Both the position numbers and the translations under genes were made by a program. A DNA stretch of 64,000 nucleotides from Fen-1058 sp964398185 (GTDB lineage Bacteria > Chloroflexota > Anaerolineae > Fen-1058): assembly GCA_964398185.1 (NCBI GenBank), contig CAYNML010000003.1, positions 70,262 through 134,261 on the forward strand, written 5' to 3'. Below the pieces are notes generated by a model, which was not told the origin of the DNA, did no database searches, and was given only the letters and a program-made list of their open reading frames with translations. Of this stretch, positions 56,649-63,961 are shown piece by piece. Position 1 is the stretch's first letter, and every line of letters starts with the position of its first letter.

Positions 56649-58031
56649 CTAGGCCGAAATTGTGATATTCCCCAGTTGAATATACGGCGTGAAGACGTCA
56701 TCACTCCAGTAGCCGTCGCAGCTTAACGCCTCGATGTTTTGCAGCGCGCGATACAGATCGCCGCTGACGCTGGCCCCGCGTACATAGCCCGCCACGCGCC
56801 CACGCTTGATCTGATAGGCCAGTACGATGGTGCGCGAGAATTCGCCCGTCAACCCGATCGCGCCATCGCTCGCGCCGATCAGATCGATCAGCAGGCCATC
56901 GCTCATGTTCTTGAGCATGTCGGACAAGGTGACAGCGCCGCCCTGCACGCGGACGTTGGTGGGCGCGGGCACGGGCGGTTCCAGCATATCGCGCCAGCCG
57001 TTGCCCGTGCTCGTCACCTCGGCCTGCGCCGCCGAGATGAGATTGTGATAGAAGCCCGTCACGATGCCATGGGAAATCAACGGCGTGCACTGGCTGCGCG
57101 TCCCTTCGTGATCGACCCACGCGCTGTATGGCCGATCCGGCAGCGTGGCATCGTCGAACAGGCTGAATTGCGGATCGAATTCCTGCTGGCCGATTTTGCT
57201 GGCAAAACCCGAGCGGCGTTTGCCGCCCCGCGAGTTGGTGCTGAAGGCGAACGATCCGTTGAAGGCCATCAACATCGGCTGGAGCAGCGAGGCGAAAGCG
57301 CTGGGCGAGAAGATCACACTTCGCGGCCCGCTCACCGGCTCGATCGGTTTCTTGGCCCAGCGGAAACGCCGCGCCATGCGCCGCGCAAAATCGAGGTGAC
57401 TGTCGTCCACCTGCGCGGTGGCAAAGCGATCGAGCGCGACCAGCACTTCGCCATGTGCGTGCCGCTCGATCCACGCTTCGGCTTGCAGCCACGCGCGCGA
57501 CAGGTGCGCTTCGCCGCCGTTGCTATTGCGCAGGTCAATCGTTTCGTTGACGCGGCTCACATTGAGTTCGATGGCCAGATGCGGATTGTGCTGCCGCATG
57601 CCGCGCAGCAGCTGCCGTGTCCAGTCGCGCAGATCGGCGTCGGTGAGTTGATCGACGGTGGGGCCGCCGTCATTGCGAGCGTCCTGAGCGGAGCGCAGCG
57701 GAGTCGAAGGATGCGAAGCAATCTCTCGGTCGAGTGGGAGATTGCTTCGTCGCACACAGCGCTCCTCGCAATGACGATTGTCAGTGGTTACTTCACCCGG
57801 AAACGACAGTGTTTTCGGCACGTTGACGTGCGCCAGCTCGCCGGCGCGTTGAATGAGTTGATTGTCGCTCAACCCATCGGTGGTGCTGGCATGCCCGGCC
57901 TTGCCGCCGGTGATGACGCGCGCCGCCCGCCCGCGATAGCTCTGCCGCTCGATCGATTTCACGCGGCTGAACTTGCAGCCCACGCGCGTGACATCCAGAT
58001 TCCGTTCAATGAGTTCAACTTGCTTGTCCAT
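56649..58031 (-). CDS. TldE/PmbA-like protein with in-frame repeat insertion
   Basis: 460 residues from the ATG at 58031, preceded by GAGGTGTGAA. It belongs to the TldD/PmbA family; its lack of HExxxH identifies the TldE-type partner. Conserved parts include SYRGRAARVITGGKAGHASTTDGLSD, the central SPSAFASLLQPMLMAFNGSFAF and the C-terminal IDLIGASDGAIGLTGEFSRTIVLAYQIKRGRVAGYVRGASVSGDLYRAL. TldD/TldE form a heteromeric zinc protease that degrades unfolded or modified peptides. Residues ~88-125 (NRHCEERCVRRSNLPLDREI...) are encoded by a dispersed palindromic element and look foreign. The TldD-like gene is upstream on the same strand. Confidence 0.9.
   Translation of the reverse strand: MDKQVELIERNLDVTRVGCKFSRVKSIERQSYRGRAARVITGGKAGHASTTDGLSDNQLIQRAGELAHVNVPKTLSFPGEVTTDNRHCEERCVRRSNLPLDREIASHPSTPLRSAQDARNDGGPTVDQLTDADLRDWTRQLLRGMRQHNPHLAIELNVSRVNETIDLRNSNGGEAHLSRAWLQAEAWIERHAHGEVLVALDRFATAQVDDSHLDFARRMARRFRWAKKPIEPVSGPRSVIFSPSAFASLLQPMLMAFNGSFAFSTNSRGGKRRSGFASKIGQQEFDPQFSLFDDATLPDRPYSAWVDHEGTRSQCTPLISHGIVTGFYHNLISAAQAEVTSTGNGWRDMLEPPVPAPTNVRVQGGAVTLSDMLKNMSDGLLIDLIGASDGAIGLTGEFSRTIVLAYQIKRGRVAGYVRGASVSGDLYRALQNIEALSCDGYWSDDVFTPYIQLGNITISA
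57668..57776. repeat. GTCATTGCGAG palindromic element inserted in the TldE-like gene
   Basis: Ends CGTCATTGCGAG and CTCGCAATGACG are perfect inverted repeats. Inside, GAAGCAATCTC and GAGATTGCTTCG form a second pair. The reading frame of the host gene stays open through the whole element. A shorter relative is at 61985-62070. Confidence 0.9.
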
Positions 58032-58043
58032 TTCACACCTCAC

Positions 58044-58120
58044 ACTGGTCGTTGGTTGTTGGCTGCTGGTTGTTAGTAGGAGGAACTACCAGCGACCAAT
58101 GACCAACCACTAACAACTAA
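58044..58120. repeat. GGTCGTTGGTTGTTGGCTGC inverted word repeat
   Basis: Left arm made of GTTGGTTGTTGGCTGCTGG words (58044-58080) and right arm of CAGCGACCAATGACCAACC words (58084-58120). It fills the TldD-TldE spacer and contains the stop codon of the TldD-like gene (58117-58119). A sister copy lies inside the OppD-like gene at 60937-61010. Confidence 0.92.
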
Positions 58121-59481
58121 GCTCCACCCACCAAAACGTCCCTCACCCGCAGATGCGGCCCGCCGTCACAGACTGGCAAGCCTTCCGCGCCTTTGCCGCA
58201 ATCGCCCGAACTTTCATCCCACGCGAAGTCGCTGCCGATGCCGTCGATGTGGTGCAGCGTCTCGAAGACGTTACCCGTCAGAGTCATGGCGCGCAGCGGC
58301 TCGGCCAGTTCGCCGTGACGAATCATGTAGCCGTGCTTGGCCACAAACGTGAAATCTTCCAGCAGCGTTTCACCGCCCGCCCAGTCGCAGGCGTACACGC
58401 CGAGATCGATGTCTTTGATCAGATCGTGCAGCGATCCGCCGTCGGCAGGCGCGATGGCCGTGTTGGTCATGCGCACCTGCGGGGCGTAGCGATACGACGT
58501 GGCTCGCGCATTGCCGGTGGGAGTTTCATTCATCATTCCAGCGGTCTCGCGTGAATGTAAGCGGCCTACCAGCACGCCGTCACGCATCAGCCACGTCTTC
58601 TGCGCGGGCACGCCTTCGTCGTCGTAGGCCATACTGCCGCGCAATCTCGGCGCCGAGCCGTCGTCGTAGATGTTCAAGTTGCGCGGACCGAACTGGCGGC
58701 CCAGCGTCAGCATGTCGCGCGCGTCGGGATTCTCGGCGATGAAGTCGGCTTCCGATAAGTGGCCGAAGGCTTCATGCGTGAACAGGCCCGCCATGATTGG
58801 ATCGAGCACGACGGTGTAGCGTCCCGCTTTCACCACCTGCGCTGAAAGTAGTTCAAGCGCGAGTTGCGCAGCCGCGCGGGCCAGCTCAGATCGATCGAGC
58901 ACCGCTTCATAACCGCCGGCCAGCGCCAGCGACTTGGCGCCGCGCTGCACGTTGTCGCCGTCGCGCACCACCGCCGCCAGTTGCAGATCGATCAACGGGC
59001 GCTCCTGGTAGATGAACGCGCCCTCAGTGTTGGCGTACCACGTGGTGATGAAGGCGTCGCTGTAGGCCACGTAAGTCGATTCGATGCGCGGATCAAAGTT
59101 GAGCAGCAGATCGTTGTAACCGGCAATGAGCGTCTGCTTGTCGCTCAACGGGATCGCGCGAAAGTCGATCGGGAGGTGGGCGCATACCCGATCGGTGATC
59201 GGCTCGATCGGGGCCAGCGTGATCGGATCACCTTCAACCGCGTGCGCCAGCCCGATCGCATCACACACCCGATCGCGCAGATCGGCATCGCCTGTAAACG
59301 TCACTGCACCCCAGCTGCCGCTGGCCAGCGCCCGCGCGCAGCCGCCGTAATCGATGGAGCTATCCAGCGTCACGAGTTGATCGCCGCGATAGACGAGGCG
59401 CGTGGACTCGCGCCGCTCCAGACGGATTTCGGCGTAAGGCGTGTTGAGGTGGCGCAGCGCGGCGCACAGACGATCTTGCAT
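58117..59481 (-). CDS. TldD-like zinc metalloprotease
   Basis: 454 residues from the ATG at 59481 (MQDRLCAALRHLNTPYAEIRLERRESTRLVYRG), preferred to the ORF start at 59535 because family homology starts here. The zinc motif HEAFGH in LFTHEAFGHLSEAD (H-E-x-x-x-H) and the C-terminal third ligand region (CDWAGGETLLEDFTFVAKHGYMIRHGELAEPLRAMTLTGNVFETLHHIDGIGSD) are intact. With the TldE-like partner downstream it forms a peptidase that acts inside a closed chamber. Spacing between the two genes is filled by a word repeat. Confidence 0.95.
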   Translation of the reverse strand: MQDRLCAALRHLNTPYAEIRLERRESTRLVYRGDQLVTLDSSIDYGGCARALASGSWGAVTFTGDADLRDRVCDAIGLAHAVEGDPITLAPIEPITDRVCAHLPIDFRAIPLSDKQTLIAGYNDLLLNFDPRIESTYVAYSDAFITTWYANTEGAFIYQERPLIDLQLAAVVRDGDNVQRGAKSLALAGGYEAVLDRSELARAAAQLALELLSAQVVKAGRYTVVLDPIMAGLFTHEAFGHLSEADFIAENPDARDMLTLGRQFGPRNLNIYDDGSAPRLRGSMAYDDEGVPAQKTWLMRDGVLVGRLHSRETAGMMNETPTGNARATSYRYAPQVRMTNTAIAPADGGSLHDLIKDIDLGVYACDWAGGETLLEDFTFVAKHGYMIRHGELAEPLRAMTLTGNVFETLHHIDGIGSDFAWDESSGDCGKGAEGLPVCDGGPHLRVRDVLVGGA

Positions 59482-59819
59482 GGCCGTCTCCAAACGACGA
59501 CGAATGACCTCGCGGCGGAAGTGGCCGCAGGTCAAGTCATTCTGTATGGTTGCTCGATAATTTGCGAAAGCGCCGAATTTCTCGGCAAAATCAGGGGAAA
59601 ACAGCGGTGTCGCAACTGCCCACTGATTGTAACACGCCTCACGGTGAGGCCGTCAAGACCGAGTTTGCCGGGCTAGATGTGGCGATTGTGCCAGACGGGA
59701 CGCCCAGTCGTGGGGTACGATATGAGACTGTGTTCAGATAGTGGACAGCCTCACCCTGCCAGAAACCGGCTGGCGCCCGGCAGGTTGGATGTGCAGATCG
59801 AGGTGGAGAAACCCGGTTT
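59482..59819. other. Intergenic region, no gene recognised
   Basis: 338 bases between the TldD-like start and the end of the OppF-like gene. Short open frames exist but have no recognisable product or ribosome site. The part 59640-59750 is more coding-like in composition and could be gene debris. The right end carries an AAACCCGGTTTCT repeat. No clear promoter for the TldD-like gene could be pinned down. Confidence 0.6.
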
Positions 59820-59821
59820 CT
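59805..59821. repeat. GGAGAAACCCGGTTTCT repeat at the OppF-like stop
   Basis: A single short copy of the family seen at 6516-6575 and 40237-40300. It overlaps the first base pair of the stop codon of the OppF-like gene (59820-59822). Confidence 0.7.
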
Positions 59822-60890
59822 ATTTCGCAACCAGCAAGCACGCGGCCTGATGCTGCGGAGTCACTTCCACAAACGGCGGATCGATTTCCTGGCAGCGATC
59901 AACAGCGACCGGGCAGCGCGGATGGAAGCGGCAGCCGGTGGGGATGTTGAGGGGATTGGGTGTCTCACCCTGCAAGATGACACGCTCGCGGCGCTCGCGC
60001 GGATTGGGCACGGGCACGACGGAGAGCAGCGCTTTGGTGTAGGGATGCTGCGGATCGCGCAGCACGTCGCGCGTCGCGCCGATCTCGACGATGCGGCCCA
60101 GATACATCACCGCAATGCGTTCCGCGAAGTAAGCGACGGTGCCGAAGTCGTGCGTGATAAACAGGATGCTGATGCCGCGCGAGTCGCGCAGGCCGCGCAG
60201 CAGGTTCAGAATATCGGCGCGGATCGACACGTCGAGCATCGACACCGGCTCGTCGGCGACCAGCAGCTCGGGCTGCAACACCAACGCTCCGGCGATCACC
60301 ACGCGCTGTCTTTGTCCGCCTGAGAGTTCATACGGAAAGCGATGGTAGTAATCTTCAGCGGGGCGCAGCCCCGCTTCTTCCAGCGCCGTCTTGACGCGCG
60401 CCGTGCGCTCGTTGGCCGCAGGCGCCAGGCCATGAACGACCAACGGCTCGGCCACGATCTCATAAATGGTGGAACGCGGATTCAGCGATTCATACGGATC
60501 TTGAAAGACCATCTGCGCGCGCTGGCGCAGGCGCTTCAACATGATCGATTGAATACCGGCGGGTTCAGGCGGCACGGTCGGCAGCGTCGTATTCGACTCG
60601 ACACTCAGCACGCCGGTGCGCCGGCGTCGCTCGTGCGCGGTCACGCGCTGGCCGTCGAACAAGATCGATCCGCCCGTAGCTTCTTCCAACCCCATCAACG
60701 TGCGCGCAATGGTCGTCTTGCCGCAGCCCGACTCGCCCACCAGCGCCAGCACCTCGCCCTTTGCCAGCGAGAACGATACATCGTCCACAGCTTTCACGTA
60801 TTCCACGGGCCGGCGGCGCAGCGCTTCAAAGATCGTCTGCCGCACGGGGAAGTATTTCAGGAGGTGAGTAACTTCCAGCACGTGCGTCAT
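59820..60890 (-). CDS. Oligopeptide-type ABC transporter ATPase (OppF/DppF-like)
   Basis: 356 residues. Walker A GESGCGKTT (about 54-62), the Q-loop within RAQMVFQDPYESLNP, the signature LSGGQRQRVVIAGAL, Walker B LLVADEPVSMLD and the H-loop ITHDFG are all present. The C-terminal oligopeptide-binding-protein-dependent domain carries the Fe-S-like cysteine motif region CRFHPRCPVAVDRC. An insert relative to the norm (AHERRRRTGVLSVESNTTLPTVPPEPAG, about 84-111) lies before the Q-loop. The start overlaps the OppD-like gene (ATGA). It energises peptide or similar uptake. Confidence 0.93.
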   Translation of the reverse strand: MTHVLEVTHLLKYFPVRQTIFEALRRRPVEYVKAVDDVSFSLAKGEVLALVGESGCGKTTIARTLMGLEEATGGSILFDGQRVTAHERRRRTGVLSVESNTTLPTVPPEPAGIQSIMLKRLRQRAQMVFQDPYESLNPRSTIYEIVAEPLVVHGLAPAANERTARVKTALEEAGLRPAEDYYHRFPYELSGGQRQRVVIAGALVLQPELLVADEPVSMLDVSIRADILNLLRGLRDSRGISILFITHDFGTVAYFAERIAVMYLGRIVEIGATRDVLRDPQHPYTKALLSVVPVPNPRERRERVILQGETPNPLNIPTGCRFHPRCPVAVDRCQEIDPPFVEVTPQHQAACLLVAK

Positions 60891-61972
60891 GGGTCAATGA
60901 CCTCGGGGCCGGAAAGCAGGTGACAGGCGGCATAATGGTTGTTGGTTGCTGGTCGTTGGCTGCTGGTAGGAATCGCCTTACCACCAGCCAACAACCAACG
61001 ACTAGCAACCGGCTCCGACAAGGAAGTTACATCAATCAGTTTTGGCGCAGCCCGGGCGCACTGCTCGATCTTCTTGTGACAGCGCGGTTCAAAGCGGCAG
61101 CCGGGCGGGAGTTCGTTCAGGCGCGGTGGATAACCGGGAATGGAGATCAGCTGATCGGCAGGCCGGTTGAGATCGGGAAAGGCTTCGAGCAGGCGCTGCG
61201 TATAGGGGTGCTGCGGCGCGTTGTACACCACATCGATCGGCCCGTATTCCGCCACGCGGCCGCCGTACATCACCACCACGGTATCGCACATCTCGGCGAC
61301 CACACCCAGGTCGTGCGTCACCAGCACGATCGACAAACCCAGTTCACGTTGAATCTTCTGCAGCAGTTCCAGAATCTGCGCCTGAATCATCACGTCCAGC
61401 GCCGTCGTCGGCTCGTCGGCAAAGAGCAAACGCGGGCGGCAGGCCAGCGCCATGGCGATCATCGCGCGCTGGCGCATACCGCCGGAGTATTGATGCGGAT
61501 ACTGTTCCCTGCGCGTTTTGGCGATGCCGACCAGATCGAGCAGATCGATCACGCGCCGATCAGCTGCCTCACGCCCGATCGGTTCGTGCAGCAAGATCGC
61601 TTCGGCGATCTGATCGCCCACGGTGCGCACCGGGTTGAGGGCGTTCATCGCACCCTGAAAGATCAGCGCCATTTCCTTCCAGCGATAGTCGCGCATCTGC
61701 CGCTCGGTGAGGCGCAGCAGATCGATGTCGTCGAACAGCACCTCGCCCGAGGTAATGCGCCCGGACGCCGGGAGCAGCCGCATGAGCGAGAGCATGGTGG
61801 TGGTCTTGCCGCAGCCCGATTCGCCCACGAGGCCCAGCGTCTGGCCGGGATACACGTCGAACGAGACGTCTTCCACGGCGCGCGCGGGCGCGCTCTCGGC
61901 GCTGACGAACTCCATCGTCAAGTGCCGGACGCGCAGCAGGGGTTCGGTTGGGTTGGTAGATCGATCGGTCAT
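60887..61972 (-). CDS. Oligopeptide-type ABC transporter ATPase (OppD/DppD-like) with repeat insertion
   Basis: 361 residues from the ATG at 61972 (MTDRSTNPTEPLLRVRHLTMEF); the frame further up to 62014 is repeat-derived. Walker A GESGCGKTT, Q-loop EMALIFQGAMNALNP, signature YSGGMRQRAMIAMAL, Walker B LLFADEPTTALD and H-loop THDLG are intact. The C-terminal domain has CRFEPRCHKKIEQCARAAPKL. Near the end, residues read VASRWLLAGGKAIPTSSQRPATNN before the family-typical ACHLL; these ~25 residues come from a GTTGGTTGCTGG word repeat inserted in frame. The permease gene lies upstream. Confidence 0.93.
   Translation of the reverse strand: MTDRSTNPTEPLLRVRHLTMEFVSAESAPARAVEDVSFDVYPGQTLGLVGESGCGKTTTMLSLMRLLPASGRITSGEVLFDDIDLLRLTERQMRDYRWKEMALIFQGAMNALNPVRTVGDQIAEAILLHEPIGREAADRRVIDLLDLVGIAKTRREQYPHQYSGGMRQRAMIAMALACRPRLLFADEPTTALDVMIQAQILELLQKIQRELGLSIVLVTHDLGVVAEMCDTVVVMYGGRVAEYGPIDVVYNAPQHPYTQRLLEAFPDLNRPADQLISIPGYPPRLNELPPGCRFEPRCHKKIEQCARAAPKLIDVTSLSEPVASRWLLAGGKAIPTSSQRPATNNHYAACHLLSGPEVIDP
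60937..61010. repeat. GGTTGTTGGTTGCTGG inverted word repeat inside the OppD-like gene
   Basis: Left arm 60937-60970 (GTTGTTGGTTGCTGGTCGTT words), right arm 60976-61010 (ACCACCAGCCAACAACC words). It has the same dialect as the TldD-TldE spacer. The host reading frame is not broken. Confidence 0.92.
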
Positions 61973-61984
61973 TTTCTCTGGTTC

Positions 61985-62070
61985 GTCATTGCGAGCCGCA
62001 TACCGGCGAAGCAATCTCCTGTTTGCTAGATCGAGATTGCTTCGTCGGCCTACGGCCTCCTCGCAATGAC
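61985..62070. repeat. GTCATTGCGAG palindromic element upstream of the OppD-like gene
   Basis: 86 bp with ends GTCATTGCGAG and CTCGCAATGAC and an inner GAAGCAATCTC / GAGATTGCTTC pair. It lies between permease and ATPase genes and covers the region from which the ATPase ribosome site would come. Confidence 0.9.
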
Positions 62071-62078
62071 ATTAAGGT

Positions 62079-63017
62079 TCAATGCCGGCTGGCGGCGATG
62101 ACGTTCGTATCGCCTTCCAGGTGGTGCGATTTCAAACGCGGGTTGAAGATTTCTTCCAGCACATTGCCTAACAGCACGCAGCCCAGCACCGTCCACACGA
62201 TCGCCAGGCCAGGCGGCAGATAGAACCACCACGCGCCCACGGAAATGGCGTTGCGCTCGAAGGCGAAGTGCAGCATGGTGCCCCACGACGGCTGCGATGG
62301 ATCGCCCAGCCCTAAAAACGCGAGGCCGGATTCGACCAGAATGGCGATCGAAATGACGAGCACCGTGTTGGCCGTCATCAGCGGCAGCACCAGCGGCAGG
62401 ATGTGCTTGCGCATGATGTGCCCGTTACCCGCCCCGATGGCCCTGGCGCGCGCCACGAACTGCCGCTCTTTCACCGTCAGCACCTGCGAGCGGATCAGGC
62501 GCGCCGTTGTTGTCCAGTACAGCAGCCCAATGACGGCGATCAACACGGCGATGGTAGGAATGCCCAGGTTGGCCTGCCGGATCACGGCGATCAAAATGAT
62601 CGTCAGCGGCAGATCGGGAATCACCAGGAACACGTCGGTGGTGCGCATCAACAGCGTATCGGTCTTGCCGCCGTAGAAGCCGGCCAGCGTGCCCAGCGTG
62701 CTGCCGATGAACACTGAGATGAACCCGGCGACGAAACCCACCAGCAGCGACACGCGCGCGCCATACACCAGCTGCGTCCACACGTCGTGCCCGGCATCAT
62801 CTGTTCCCAAAGGCGGATGCACCGACGGCGGCGCGTAGATCAACGGCTTGTTGTTGGCGTCACGCATGATCTGCGTGGGCGTGTACGGCGTCAACAGCGG
62901 CGCAAATGTCGCCACCAGCAGCATGGTGATCAACAGAAACGCGCCCACCAGGCCCATGCGGCTGCGGCGAAAGACTTTCCAGAAATTCTTGAAGCTGCGT
63001 CGGAAGTTACTCATCAT
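62079..63017 (-). CDS. ABC transporter permease (OppC/DppC-like)
   Basis: 312 residues, about six membrane helices (first ~22-43, GLVGAFLLITMLLVATFAPLL). The N-terminal OppC-type segment RSRMGLVGAFLLI and the HPPLGTDDAGHDVWTQLVYGARVSLLVGF block are diagnostic. The EAA loop reads FVARARAIGAGNGHIMRKHILPLVLPLM. It is followed by the two ATPase genes, but no OppB-type permease or binding protein is visible in the window. Upstream lies an unrelated gene, so the system is either split or uses partners elsewhere. Confidence 0.93.
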   Translation of the reverse strand: MMSNFRRSFKNFWKVFRRSRMGLVGAFLLITMLLVATFAPLLTPYTPTQIMRDANNKPLIYAPPSVHPPLGTDDAGHDVWTQLVYGARVSLLVGFVAGFISVFIGSTLGTLAGFYGGKTDTLLMRTTDVFLVIPDLPLTIILIAVIRQANLGIPTIAVLIAVIGLLYWTTTARLIRSQVLTVKERQFVARARAIGAGNGHIMRKHILPLVLPLMTANTVLVISIAILVESGLAFLGLGDPSQPSWGTMLHFAFERNAISVGAWWFYLPPGLAIVWTVLGCVLLGNVLEEIFNPRLKSHHLEGDTNVIAASRH

Positions 63018-63055
63018 TAGTAAGTCGATGTCATCATAACGAGAATCAATGGAAC

Positions 63056-63152
63056 GTCATGCCCGAATGCTTTTATCGGGCATCCAGAATGATGATCAAC
63101 AACTCACGCCAGTTGGACAACTGGATTCCCGCTCACAACGTGCGGGAATGAC
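63056..63152. repeat. GTCATGCCCG palindromic element
   Basis: 97 bp that begins GTCATGCCCGAATGC and ends GTGCGGGAATGAC. An internal hairpin ATGCCCGA...TCGGGCAT lies on the left and TTCCCGC...GCGGGAA on the right. Related to 17135-17224. It occupies most of the spacer upstream of the permease gene. Confidence 0.8.
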
Positions 63153-63214
63153 TCTGGAGCGTAATGTCGTAAATCAGTTTGGATGCCGCTCTAATCGACA
63201 TTGGGGCACAGCTA

Positions 63215-63961
63215 TCAACGATAGTTGGGCGGCAACGGATCAAGTTGTATCGTTAGTCTTTCTGTGCGTTTGCCTTTTCCCCAAGCTGTGAATACGGCCA
63301 TTTCCACATCGCGCGCACGCCAATTCTGTGAAGTGCGCTGAGTAAGTTTAAGCGCTGTCGAATGACACCATTTGATCCACCGTTCGTAGAAAGAGTAATC
63401 TTTCATCGTGAGCACAGCTTTTTTATCCTCAAGCACCGGCGTAACTGGTCTCATAAGCTGGAGACCGTCAGGGTCTGCAGCATTATGCTTGTCCATATTG
63501 CTCGTTACCCATCGGGCTACTCTCCTGTCAACCATGGGAAAGAGATCGGGCTTTAGAAAGGCCGGAAACGTAGCCGCAACTGCAATAGTGCTACTGCCAA
63601 CAAGCATTTTTCTAAACGACTCAAAATTCTGTCGTGTTGGCTGTTCCACAAATGAGAGGCAAGCATCCCAAAGTGACCGAGGCGAAGCACGCTCAGACAA
63701 TAGTCGCCGGGCCATTGCGTGAGTAGTTTTGTTCCGCGCCAATGGTTGGTTGTATACCTTCCAGTAAATTACCTCGAGCCAGGGCTCTATTGCTTCTAGA
63801 GCGTGCCGCCGGAAATGATCTTCAAACTGCATCGTTTCAGCGCGGTTGCCAGAATTTGATGAGAGAGCAAACCACCCGGGATAGTTTTGGGCATCATCAA
63901 ATTTACGGAGATCAAAAGGATAGCTATAGTCTTCAAGCGCGTACACCCATGTGCTAGACAT
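63215..63961 (-). CDS. Unrecognised protein, possibly acquired
   Basis: 248 residues from the ATG at 63961, set by a GGAGGT Shine-Dalgarno site; the frame extends to 63994 without a better start. The product is soluble and rich in aromatic residues (STWVYALEDYSYPFDLRKFDDAQNYPGWFALSSNSGNRAETMQFEDHFRRHALEAIEPWLEVIYWKVYNQ...). A middle segment SSTIAVAATFPAFLKPDLFPMVDRRVARWV resembles helix-hairpin-type folds found in some DNA-associated proteins, but only vaguely. GC is clearly lower than in neighbouring genes. No family is named. It may belong to an accessory or defence region continuing beyond the window. Confidence 0.65.
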   Translation of the reverse strand: MSSTWVYALEDYSYPFDLRKFDDAQNYPGWFALSSNSGNRAETMQFEDHFRRHALEAIEPWLEVIYWKVYNQPLARNKTTHAMARRLLSERASPRSLWDACLSFVEQPTRQNFESFRKMLVGSSTIAVAATFPAFLKPDLFPMVDRRVARWVTSNMDKHNAADPDGLQLMRPVTPVLEDKKAVLTMKDYSFYERWIKWCHSTALKLTQRTSQNWRARDVEMAVFTAWGKGKRTERLTIQLDPLPPNYR

